From an uncultured Alphaproteobacteria bacterium (GTDB taxonomy: Bacteria > Pseudomonadota > Alphaproteobacteria > CALKHQ01): a stretch of 18,515 bases of DNA. The DNA lies in NCBI GenBank assembly GCA_937988735.1, contig CALKHQ010000131.1:1-18515 (forward strand), in the 5' to 3' direction. The position numbers and the translations under genes are program-made. Numbering within the stretch: the first letter of the stretch is position 1; the number at the start of each line of letters is the position of its first letter. The notes under the pieces were generated by a model, which worked only from the letters and a program-made list of their open reading frames with translations, was not told the origin of the DNA and ran no database searches. Positions 1 through 6,371 of this stretch are shown piece after piece.

Positions 1-1
1 C

Positions 2-700
2 GACTGGGCTGCCATCTCGCGCACCGACGCGGCCACGGCCGAGGCGCCGCTGACCGACGACGGAAGCGCCACGGGCGCCACCGGCCAGGCCATGATGGAA
101 GAGCCTGCGCCGGCCACGATGGGCACGTCCGGACAGGCGGCGACCGAGGAGCCCGTGACCGGCACCGGGGACGCTACCATCACCGAGCAGGCCGCGGCCG
201 AGGAGCCGGTCACCGGCACCGAGGACACGGACACGACCGGGCAGGCGGCTGCTCCCGATGAGACGGCGGCAGCGGTCGAGCCGGCGGCAGGCGCCGAGCA
301 GGGCGTGCCGCCGACCGACGACGCGGCAGTCGCAGTCGAGGATACCGAGACGTCCACCGGCAACGCGCGAGAGCTGCTGCAGCAGGCCGGCGTTGCCGAC
401 GTCACCGGCATGGACATTGTCAACGCCGAGGGCACCGACATCGGTACGGTGGATGACGTCGCACAGGATGCCGAGGGCAAGCTGTACCTGGTTTTTTCGC
501 TGGACGACGGCATCCTCGGGATGGGCGACAGCAAGCGCCTGGTCTCGCTCGACGCCTTCGACTACCTGCCGGAAGACGAGGTGCTCTACCTCCGCGACAT
601 CTCGGAGGAGGCGCTCGAGGCGATGGCCGAATGGGACGATGACCACACCGCCTACACCGTCATCGACGGCGACGACATCGACTGGTCGCTGTACCACTGA
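2..700 (+). CDS. PRC-barrel domain protein, 5'-truncated by the window edge
   Basis: The frame is open from the first bases of the window, so the gene starts upstream; the ATG at 92 is internal and has no ribosome binding site. The visible protein has two parts. The first (to about base 360) is low-complexity and rich in Ala, Thr, Glu, Pro and Gly, and contains an 18-residue repeat. The second (about 362-650) reads as a PRC-barrel: a GxDIVNAEG-type opening, an IGTVDDV strand, then YLVFSLDD and a conserved-looking 'RLVSLDAF' segment. It ends in a very acidic tail finishing DIDWSLYH. PRC-barrel proteins of this kind in Alphaproteobacteria are often exported and of unknown role. The first visible residues (DWAAIS) resemble the closing DWSLYH, which hints at a second PRC unit upstream; this is inference. 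No enzymatic function can be assigned. A terminator hairpin follows the stop. Confidence 0.75.
   Translation, partial: DWAAISRTDAATAEAPLTDDGSATGATGQAMMEEPAPATMGTSGQAATEEPVTGTGDATITEQAAAEEPVTGTEDTDTTGQAAAPDETAAAVEPAAGAEQGVPPTDDAAVAVEDTETSTGNARELLQQAGVADVTGMDIVNAEGTDIGTVDDVAQDAEGKLYLVFSLDDGILGMGDSKRLVSLDAFDYLPEDEVLYLRDISEEALEAMAEWDDDHTAYTVIDGDDIDWSLYH
134..241 (+). repeat. Two tandem 54-bp coding repeats
   Basis: Two in-frame 18-codon units (134-187 and 188-241) encode QAATEEPVTGTGDATITE and QAAAEEPVTGTEDTDTTG. A third partial unit begins at 242 (QAAAPDE). The DNA copies differ at several positions, so the duplication is not recent. They form part of the acidic linker before the PRC-barrel. 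Confidence 0.8.
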
Positions 701-722
701 CCTGACCGCTTCGGTCTGCAGC

Positions 723-754
723 AAGGGCGCGTCGGCTCCGGCCGGCGCGCCCTT
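723..754 (+). terminator. Rho-independent-type terminator after the PRC-barrel gene
   Basis: A perfect 9-bp stem (AAGGGCGCG at 723-731 with CGCGCCCTT at 746-754) is extended inwards by four more pairs (one G-U) and closed by a 6-base loop at 736-741. It starts 22 bp after the stop at 700. The trailing T run is short (CTTCGCCTTT), so termination may be only partly intrinsic. Confidence 0.65.
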
Positions 755-776
755 CGCCTTTCTGCGCTCTCCCGTC

Positions 777-910
777 CTCTCCCCTTGAGGGAGAGCTGTG
801 GGGGGCCTTGCGCGCCGGGGCGCCCCTGCCGGCGCGGCCCCTTCACTCGCTCCGGCCAGCCTCGCTTCGCTCTCGGGGTCTCGTACCCTTCTCCCGCAAG
901 GGGAGAAGGG
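777..910. repeat. Cluster of three palindromes, REP/BIME-like extragenic element
   Basis: Between two convergent genes lie three hairpins. The first is CTCTCCC (777-783) with GGGAGAG (789-795). The second is a GC-rich imperfect hairpin, GGGGCC (802-807) pairing with GGCCCC at the far end (836-841), with a small bulge. The third is CCCTTCTCCC (886-895) with GGGAGAAGGG (901-910) around a 5-base loop. The outer two share a C/T-rich arm plan. No T tract follows on either strand, so these are less likely to be simple terminators than an intergenic repeat element. No second copy is seen in the window. Confidence 0.5.
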
Positions 911-916
911 GGACGC

Positions 917-2026
917 TCAGCCCAGCCGCCTGCGGAACAGCCAGGCGGCGAGGCTCATCGTCACGAGGGCGATCACCGCCAGCGGCCAGGCGCTGGGGGC
1001 GACGGTTTCCAGCGGCATGTCCTTGGTGAACAGGCCATTGACGATAACGAGGAAGTGCCGGAGCGGGTTCACCAGCGTCGCTGTCTGCAGCCACTCCGGC
1101 ATGTTCTCGACCGGCGTGGCGAAGCCGGAGAGCAGGATCGCCGGCGCAGCGAATACGAAGGCGCCGAGGAAGGCCTGCTGCTGGGTCCGGGCGAGGGTCG
1201 AGATGAACAGGCCGATGCCGATCACGGCGGCGAGGTAGATGGCGAAGCTGCCGTAGAGCAGCGCCACCGAGCCGGTGAAGGGAATCCCGAAGGCGAAGGT
1301 GGCGATCAGCAGATAGAGCGTGCCGTGAAACAGGCCGACCAGCAGCGACGGCACGGTCTTGCCCGCCAGGATCTCCATCGATGTCAGCGGCGAGACCAGA
1401 AGCTGGTCGAAGGTGCCGAGCTCCCGCTCCCGTGCCACCGACAGCGCGGTGACCGAAATGCCGATCAGCAGCCCGATGGTGCCGATCAGACTCGGGACCG
1501 TGAACCACTGGTATTCCAGGTTCGGATTGAACCAGCTGCGCGTGACCAGCGCGCTCGGCGGGCCGGACACACCGCGGCCGGCGGCGATGTGGGCATTGAG
1601 CGCCTGGACGATGCGCGCGACGTAGCCCTGCACGATCTGCGCGGCGTTGGAGCGCCGGCCGTCGAGGACGAGCTGCAGATCCGTGGGGCGGCCCGCGGCG
1701 ATGTCCGCGGAGAAGCCGGGCGGGATGTGGAGCACCGCGATCGCCTGCTGGGAGTCGATGACGCGGCGGATGTCGGCGACGCTGGCGAGCCGAAAGACCG
1801 TCCCGAAGGTGGGCGAGCCTTCGAAGCGGCTCACGAGCTCCGACGCCCATGGCCCGCGATCGCGGTCGAGCACCCCCAGCGCGACGTTTTTCACCTCGAG
1901 CGTCGCGGCGAAGGCGAACACCACCAGCTGCACGACCGGCGGCACGATGAGGACGGCGCGCCCGCGGGGGTCGCGCAGGATCGCCAGCAGCTCCTTCACC
2001 ACCAGCGCCGCGATACGGGCGCCCAT
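917..2026 (-). CDS. ybhR: ABC-2 type transporter permease, YbhR-like
   Basis: 369 residues, matching the usual length of YbhR-type permeases (about 368). The layout is that of the ABC-2 family: an N-terminal VVKELLAILRDPRG coupling segment, a first membrane helix (about residues 24-42), and a large extracytoplasmic loop (about 45-175). Further membrane segments include SLIGTIGLLIGISVTALS, LLVGLFHGTLYLLIATFAF, ALLYGSFAIYLAAVIGIGLF and a final AVIALVTMSLAAWLF. The ERELGTFDQLLVSPL motif after the second helix is typical of the family. This inner-membrane half-channel would work with the double ATPase encoded upstream. The start at 2026 lies 1 bp after the stop of the preceding damaged permease, so it was probably translationally coupled to it. 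It is the last gene of the operon. Confidence 0.92.
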   Translation of the reverse strand: MGARIAALVVKELLAILRDPRGRAVLIVPPVVQLVVFAFAATLEVKNVALGVLDRDRGPWASELVSRFEGSPTFGTVFRLASVADIRRVIDSQQAIAVLHIPPGFSADIAAGRPTDLQLVLDGRRSNAAQIVQGYVARIVQALNAHIAAGRGVSGPPSALVTRSWFNPNLEYQWFTVPSLIGTIGLLIGISVTALSVARERELGTFDQLLVSPLTSMEILAGKTVPSLLVGLFHGTLYLLIATFAFGIPFTGSVALLYGSFAIYLAAVIGIGLFISTLARTQQQAFLGAFVFAAPAILLSGFATPVENMPEWLQTATLVNPLRHFLVIVNGLFTKDMPLETVAPSAWPLAVIALVTMSLAAWLFRRRLG

Positions 2027-2027
2027 C

Positions 2028-2467
2028 TCAGCCGAGCCTCCGCACCGTCGCGCGCGCGGCCAGCAGGAAGAAGACGGTGCCGATCGCCAGCATCATCCCC
2101 ATCGCCGGCCACAGCACGCTCCACACGTCGCCGGCAAGGAACAGGGTCTGCAGCGCGGCCACAAGGCGACCAGCGCTTCCTCCACCAGCCGGCGATCGCG
2201 GACGACCGTGGTGCGGAAGAAGCGCGAGTGGGTGAAGCCGGCCGCAAGCTCCTGTGCTTCCGGCGAGCGGTCTTCCAGCACCAGCCCGATCGCTACCCGG
2301 TTCGCGTCCAGCGACACCCCGTAGCCGAACAGGAACAGCAGGATCAGCGGCAGCACGAAGGCGATCAGGATCGAGCTGGGGTCGCGGAAGACCTGGATCG
2401 TCTCCTTGACCACCAGCGCGCGGAGCCGGCGCGCGCGACCCCTCCGTGCAGCGGCCACCAGGCTCAT
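2028..2467 (-). pseudogene. ybhS: Internally deleted, frameshifted ABC-2 permease, YbhS-like
   Basis: The start ATG overlaps the ATPase stop (ATGA, 2464-2467). The first about 101 codons read as the N-terminus of an ABC-2 permease: ALVVKETIQVFRDPSS, then a membrane helix (ILIAFVLPLILLFLFGYG), then the start of the extracytoplasmic loop, ending near RRLVEEALVA. The frame then fails. From about 2165 the next frame reads as a permease C-terminus: LVAALQTLFLAGDVW, a last helix (GMMLAIGTVFFLLAA) and a basic end, stopping at 2028. The two pieces meet at 2165 with a -1 shift and total about 146 residues, against about 370 for the family. Roughly 0.67-0.70 kb, covering most of the loop and the central helices, is missing. 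Either the gene is really deleted or the assembly collapsed here. A functional permease is unlikely. Confidence 0.85.
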
Positions 2468-4203
2468 GCCGCCTCGGCCGTCCTGGCGTCGAACGCCCGG
2501 ACCAGCGCGATGAACGCATCCTCCAGCGTCGGTTCGGGCACGGCGGCGGTCCGGACCTGCCGTTTCAGGTCGTCGGGCGAGCCGGTCGCGATCTCGCGAC
2601 CGCGGTAGATCAGGGCGATGCGGTCGCAGTATTCGGCCTCGTCCATGAAATGGGTGGTGACCATGATGGTCGTGCCCTTCTCGACCATGCCGTTGATGTG
2701 GGTCCAGAACTCGCGGCGGGTGATCGGGTCCACGCCGGAGGTCGGCTCGTCGAGGAACAGGACGGCCGGCTCGTGCAGCACCGCGCAGGCCAGCGCCAGC
2801 CGCTGCTTGATCCCCAGCGGCAGCGTGCCTGCCGAGGCGGAGAGATACGGGCCGAGGCCGAAGATCTCGATCATCAGGCGGGTCCGCTCGCGGCGCCGCC
2901 GGCCGGAGAGTCCGTACACTCCGGCGAAGAAGGCCAGGTTCTGCCGCACGCTGAGGTCACCGTAGAGTGAGAACTTCTGCGCCATGTAGCCGAGCCTGCG
3001 CCGCGCCTGCGCTGGCGACGTCCTGAGGTCGATCCCGCTCACCCGGGCCGTGCCGGACGTCGGCTGCAGCAGACCGCAGAGCATCTTGAAGGTCGTGGAC
3101 TTGCCGGCGCCGTTCGGGCCGAGGAAGCCGAAGATCTCGCCACGGCGGATGGTGAAGGAGACGTCGTCCACGGCGGTGAAGCCGCCGAAGCGCTTCACCA
3201 GATGGCGCGCCTCGATCGCGGCCTCGTCGCTGCTGCCGACCGGCTGCATTGCCTCGGCGAGGGCGGACCGGCCGCCGGGGCCGCCGCCCAGCATATCGAC
3301 GAAGGCATCCTCGAACCGCGGCGGCGTCGGGGCGAGGGCGGCGCCGGCAGCTTCCGGCGCCAGGGCGGCGGCGGCCTCCGGCTCCGGCCGGCGGCCCGCT
3401 GCAAACACCAGCCGGACGCTGCGGCCCTGGATGACGCCGTCGACGATGTCGTCCCGCTCCAGCGCCCGCGCCAGCACGGACCGGCGGCCGTGCTCGACGC
3501 CGGCAAGGCGGAAGGTGCGGCCCTCGGTCCGCCGGGTCAGGTCCTGCGGCGGGCCCTGGAACAGCAGGCGGCCCCGGTCAAGAAGCAGGACGTCGTCACA
3601 GAGCTCGGCCTCGTCCAGATAGGCCGTGGACCAGACCACCGCGAGCCCCTCGCTGACCAGCTCCTTCACCATCCGCCACAGCTCGCGCCGGGAGATCGGG
3701 TCAACCCCGACACTCGGCTCGTCGAGCAGCAGCAGTTGCGGCGTGCGGATGAGGGCGCAGGCGAGGCCGAGCTTCTGCTTCATGCCGCCGGAGAGCGCGC
3801 CGGTGAGCCGATCCGTGAAGCGCGCGAGGTCGGTGAAGCGCAGCAGCCGTTCCAGCCGTGCGCGGCGCTCGTCCCCGACCACGCCGCCCAGGTCGGCGTA
3901 GAGGCTGAGGTTCTCCTGCACCGTCAGGTCCTCGTAGAGGCCGAACCGCTGCGGCATGTAGCCGGCCAGCGTGCGGACCGGCTCCGGCTCCGCGGCGACG
4001 TCGTGACCCGCGACCGTGATCATTCCGGAATCGGCCGCCAGCAGGCCGAGCATCAGGCGGACCAGCGTGGTCTTGCCGGCGCCGTCGGGGCCCACCAGAC
4101 CGGTGATGCAGCCTGACCTGATGGCGAAGCTGACGTCGTCGACGGCGGGTGCCGCATCGGGTGCGAACCGCTTGGTGGCGCCCGCGACCTCCACCATCGC
4201 CAT
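2464..4203 (-). CDS. ybhF: Double-domain ABC transporter ATPase, YbhF-like
   Basis: 579 residues holding two complete nucleotide-binding domains, the same plan and length as E. coli YbhF. Domain 1: Walker A GPDGAGKTT (residues 38-46), signature LSGGM (137-141), Walker B LLLLDEP (about 157-163), but the H-loop position is Ala (STAYLDEAE, A194). Domain 2, after a linker rich in Ala and Pro (about 265-330): Walker A GPNGAGKST (362-370), a degenerate signature LPLGI (461-465), LFLDEPTSGVDP, and an intact H-loop His518 in TTHFMDEAE. It powers export through the paired ABC-2 permeases. The gene starts 6 bp after the adaptor gene and overlaps the next gene by ATGA, so all are likely on one transcript. 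The exported substrate cannot be read from the sequence. Confidence 0.95.
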   Translation of the reverse strand: MAMVEVAGATKRFAPDAAPAVDDVSFAIRSGCITGLVGPDGAGKTTLVRLMLGLLAADSGMITVAGHDVAAEPEPVRTLAGYMPQRFGLYEDLTVQENLSLYADLGGVVGDERRARLERLLRFTDLARFTDRLTGALSGGMKQKLGLACALIRTPQLLLLDEPSVGVDPISRRELWRMVKELVSEGLAVVWSTAYLDEAELCDDVLLLDRGRLLFQGPPQDLTRRTEGRTFRLAGVEHGRRSVLARALERDDIVDGVIQGRSVRLVFAAGRRPEPEAAAALAPEAAGAALAPTPPRFEDAFVDMLGGGPGGRSALAEAMQPVGSSDEAAIEARHLVKRFGGFTAVDDVSFTIRRGEIFGFLGPNGAGKSTTFKMLCGLLQPTSGTARVSGIDLRTSPAQARRRLGYMAQKFSLYGDLSVRQNLAFFAGVYGLSGRRRRERTRLMIEIFGLGPYLSASAGTLPLGIKQRLALACAVLHEPAVLFLDEPTSGVDPITRREFWTHINGMVEKGTTIMVTTHFMDEAEYCDRIALIYRGREIATGSPDDLKRQVRTAAVPEPTLEDAFIALVRAFDARTAEAA

Positions 4204-4209
4204 GGCCGT

Positions 4210-5202
4210 CTACTCCGCTCCCGGCTCCAGGATGACGGTCACCGGCATGCCCTGGCGCAGGCCGTCGTCGGGCTCCTGCACCACCACCCGCAGCCGGTAG
4301 ACAAGGTCGGTGCGCAGGTCCGCCGTCTCGACCGTCTTCGGTGTGAACTCGGCTACCGGCGAGATGAAGCCCACCTGGCCGGCGTAGGGGCGGTCGGGCG
4401 CGCTGTCGGTGATCACCTGCGCCCCCATCCCCGGATGGACCCGTCCCAGGTCGGGCTCGGCGACATAGGCGCGGACCCACACCGGCGCCGTCAGCGCGAG
4501 CGTGTAGACCGGCTCGCCGGCGGCGACGATCGCGCCGGGCTCGCGGATGCGGCTGATCAGGACGCCGGAGGAGGGCGCAGTGAGGCGCGTGTCGGACAGG
4601 CGGGTCAGCGCGGCAGCAAGGCGCGCCTCGGCGACCTGCAGGCTCGCCCGCGCGGCGGCCACGTCCTCGTCGCGGAACCCTTCCAGGACCAGGCCCAGCG
4701 CCTCCTGCGCCGCCGCCAGCCGCGCTTCCGCTTCGCGCCGCTGCGCCATGAGGTCGTCGATGGTCTGGCGCGTGGCGTAGCCGTTGGCGACCAGCCGCTG
4801 CTGGCGCTCCAGGGTCACGGTAAGATTGTCAAGTTCCGCCTGGCGTTCGGCGACGACGGAGCGGGCCTGGGCGATCTCCTCCGGCCGCGCGCCGGTCTCG
4901 AACTTCTGCAGCTGCGCCCGCTGCAGCGCGACCTCCGCCTCCGCGATCATGACCTCGTCCTCGAACGGCGTCGGGTCGAGCGCGGCAACGAGGTCGCCGG
5001 CCGCGACGGTATCGCCCTCCTCGAAATGCATGGCCTCCAGCCGGCCGGCGGCACGGAAGGCGAGCCGGACTTCGCGCACGTCCACATTGCCGTAGAGGCG
5101 AAGGCGCCCGTCGTCGGGCACCTCCCCGCGCGGCCAGAAGTACCAGGCGGCCCCGGCGGCCGCGGCCAGCGCGACGACGGCCACCGGAAGGCGCGCTTTC
5201 AT
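4210..5202 (-). CDS. ybhG: HlyD-family membrane fusion (adaptor) protein, YbhG-like
   Basis: 330 residues (E. coli YbhG is about 331). One N-terminal membrane segment (about residues 5-22) is followed by a basic/acidic turn and the LYGNVDVREVRLAFRAAGRL strand that opens YbhG proteins. Then come a lipoyl-like half (GDTVAAGDLVAALDPTPFED), a long alpha-helical hairpin (about 80-205, Ala/Glu/Arg-rich, coiled-coil), the second lipoyl half (TRLTAPSSGVLISRIREPGA), a beta-barrel (PVWVRAYVAEPDL) and the conserved EFTPKTVETADLRTDLVYRL block. It should sit in the inner membrane and reach into the periplasm towards an outer-membrane channel. Its ATG overlaps the regulator's stop (ATGA, 5199-5202). Confidence 0.95.
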   Translation of the reverse strand: MKARLPVAVVALAAAAGAAWYFWPRGEVPDDGRLRLYGNVDVREVRLAFRAAGRLEAMHFEEGDTVAAGDLVAALDPTPFEDEVMIAEAEVALQRAQLQKFETGARPEEIAQARSVVAERQAELDNLTVTLERQQRLVANGYATRQTIDDLMAQRREAEARLAAAQEALGLVLEGFRDEDVAAARASLQVAEARLAAALTRLSDTRLTAPSSGVLISRIREPGAIVAAGEPVYTLALTAPVWVRAYVAEPDLGRVHPGMGAQVITDSAPDRPYAGQVGFISPVAEFTPKTVETADLRTDLVYRLRVVVQEPDDGLRQGMPVTVILEPGAE

Positions 5203-5882
5203 CTCGGGTCTCCGGGCGTCAGGATGCGCGTCACGTTCCGGCGGACGAGCGTCCGGATCATCGCCACCCGCTCCGGCGTGAACTCCGTCCAGTCGAGCAG
5301 CTTCAGCATCGTCGTCCGCGCGGCGCGAAACACCAGCACCTGGCCGATGAGGGTGGAGGCGGTGACCAGCACCTCGGGATCGCGCGGGTCGCGGCCGAGC
5401 ACCCGCGCGACGAGACCGGCGACGAGGCCGTGCATGCGCGCCTGGAAGCCGTGGAAGATGATGTCGAAGGCTGCAGCCGGCTGCATCTGCTCGCGGATGA
5501 CGAAGGCGGCCCAGCGATCCGCCGGGCCCGCGGCCACCAGCATCACGGCAAGCGAGTCGACCAGGTCGAGGAGCTGCTCCAGCGCTGCCTCGCGGCCGAG
5601 GGACGGGTCCTCCAGCGCGGCCTTCGCCCGGGCCGCCGCTTCCGCCTGACGCTCGGAAATGGCCGCCACCACATGCTCCGCCACCGCCCGGTAGAGGCCT
5701 TCCTTGCCGCCGAAGTAGTAGGCAATCGCAGCCAGGTTCACCCCGGCGGCCTGGGCCAGCATCCGGGTGCTCGCACCCTCGAACCCGTGCCGGCCGAACA
5801 CGTCCAGCGCGGCCTCGATGATCCGCTGGCGGCTGTCCTCACCGCGCCCCGCGCCCGGCCTGACGTTCGCAGTACCGCTCAT
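5199..5882 (-). CDS. cecR: TetR/AcrR-family repressor, CecR-like (DUF1956 C-terminal domain)
   Basis: 227 residues from the ATG at 5882. The frame stays open much further upstream, but this start has a good ribosome binding site (CAGGAGAA, 8 bp upstream), lies just after the promoter, and matches the family's N-terminus. Residues about 18-65 form the TetR helix-turn-helix: RQRIIEAALDVFGRHGFEG, then TRMLAQAAGVNLAAIAYYFG and GKEGLYRAV. The C-terminal half, with FVIREQMQPAAAFDIIFHGF and a later LIGQVLVFRAAR segment, is the CecR-type ligand domain. In E. coli, CecR controls the ybhG operon and rhlE and affects sensitivity to some antibiotics (established knowledge). Being first in the efflux operon, it probably represses itself together with the pump through the palindromes at 5898-5926. 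Confidence 0.93.
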   Translation of the reverse strand: MSGTANVRPGAGRGEDSRQRIIEAALDVFGRHGFEGASTRMLAQAAGVNLAAIAYYFGGKEGLYRAVAEHVVAAISERQAEAAARAKAALEDPSLGREAALEQLLDLVDSLAVMLVAAGPADRWAAFVIREQMQPAAAFDIIFHGFQARMHGLVAGLVARVLGRDPRDPEVLVTASTLIGQVLVFRAARTTMLKLLDWTEFTPERVAMIRTLVRRNVTRILTPGDPR

Positions 5883-5897
5883 CCGGCGCTTCTCCTG

Positions 5898-5926
5898 TTT
5901 CAATCGTTCGATTGAAACGATCGTTT
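5898..5926. promoter_or_regulatory. Two overlapping operator palindromes
   Basis: A perfect inverted repeat with 9-bp arms, TTTCAATCG (5898-5906) and CGATTGAAA (5909-5917), is separated by TT. Overlapping its right arm is a perfect 12-bp palindrome, AAACGATCGTTT (5915-5926). Both lie within 45 bp of the regulator's start and cover its -10 and spacer. They are AT-rich islands in GC-rich DNA, as expected for a TetR-family operator; two regulator dimers could bind on overlapping faces. Binding by the adjacent regulator is inference. Confidence 0.8.
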
Positions 5927-5938
5927 GAATAATGTCAA
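5911..5938 (-). promoter_or_regulatory. Promoter of the cecR-ybhGF(S)R operon
   Basis: On the minus strand, a perfect -35 TTGACA (5938 to 5933) is followed by a 16-bp spacer and a -10-like TTCAAT (5916 to 5911). The operator palindromes overlap the spacer and the -10, so a bound repressor would block RNA polymerase. Transcription would begin about 25 bp before the ATG at 5882. Confidence 0.6.
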
Positions 5939-6020
5939 GCTCCGGACAGCCGCGCCACATTTCCGCCCCAATCCTCCCCTCCGTTGCTGTCGGGGAACGG
6001 GCCAACCAGGAGACTTCGGC

Positions 6021-6371
6021 ATGCGAAAGCTGATGCTGATGGGTGCCATCGCCGGTCTGGTGGTCGGGCTTGCCGGGACCGCCCAGGCGGGCGGGCACCA
6101 CGGACATGGCCACGGGCACGGTCACGGACACGGACACGGACACGGACCCGGCCACCATCACCACCACGGCCATGACGACGGCTGGAGGGTGATTGTCGCT
6201 CCGACGTTCCAGGGCGCGGCGGTGCCGGCAGGATGCCGGGTCGAGCGCCGCTGGGGCGCGCATGGCGATTATCGCGAGCGGATCGACTGCGGCCATTCGC
6301 ACGGTGCGGCCTGGACCGTGCCGGTGATCCAGGCGCCGCCGTCCCTCAGCATCGTCATCCCGATCAACTAG
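6021..6371 (+). CDS. Small secreted His/Gly-rich protein, putative metal binder
   Basis: 116 residues. The ATG at 6021 has an AGGAGA site 8 bp upstream. Residues 1-23 are a clear Sec signal peptide: basic MRK, hydrophobic LMLMGAIAGLVVGLAG, cleavage after AQA. The mature protein opens with a run of alternating His and Gly, ending in five His in a row, then a DDGW segment. The C-terminal 65 residues have two cysteines (AGCRVERRW and ERIDCGHSHG) and end in a hydrophobic PSLSIVIPIN. Alternating His-Gly runs commonly bind Ni, Zn or Cu; that function is inference. It is divergent from the efflux operon, and the operators lie 95 bp upstream of its start. I do not recognise a named family. Confidence 0.85.
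   Translation: MRKLMLMGAIAGLVVGLAGTAQAGGHHGHGHGHGHGHGHGHGPGHHHHHGHDDGWRVIVAPTFQGAAVPAGCRVERRWGAHGDYRERIDCGHSHGAAWTVPVIQAPPSLSIVIPIN
6100..6150 (+). repeat. Hexanucleotide coding tract (GGNCAC)n
   Basis: The His-Gly run is encoded by near-identical hexamers, with three perfect GGACAC units at 6126-6143 followed by GGACCC and diverged copies upstream (GGCCAC, GGGCAC, GGTCAC). A tract like this can change length by slippage in whole Gly-His units without breaking the frame. Confidence 0.8.

Noticed and set aside
2150..2180. Programmed -1 frameshift joining the two permease pieces
   Set aside because: No slippery heptamer is seen, and even after a shift the product would lack most of the permease core.
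785..2608. Long plus-strand frame opposite the permease genes
   Set aside because: Composition is repetitive Arg/Gln/Asp/Glu from high-GC antisense; permease motifs on the other strand are clear.
6100..6165. Short repeats resembling a CRISPR array or satellite
   Set aside because: They are hexamers coding for Gly-His within a signal-peptide protein, with no spacers.
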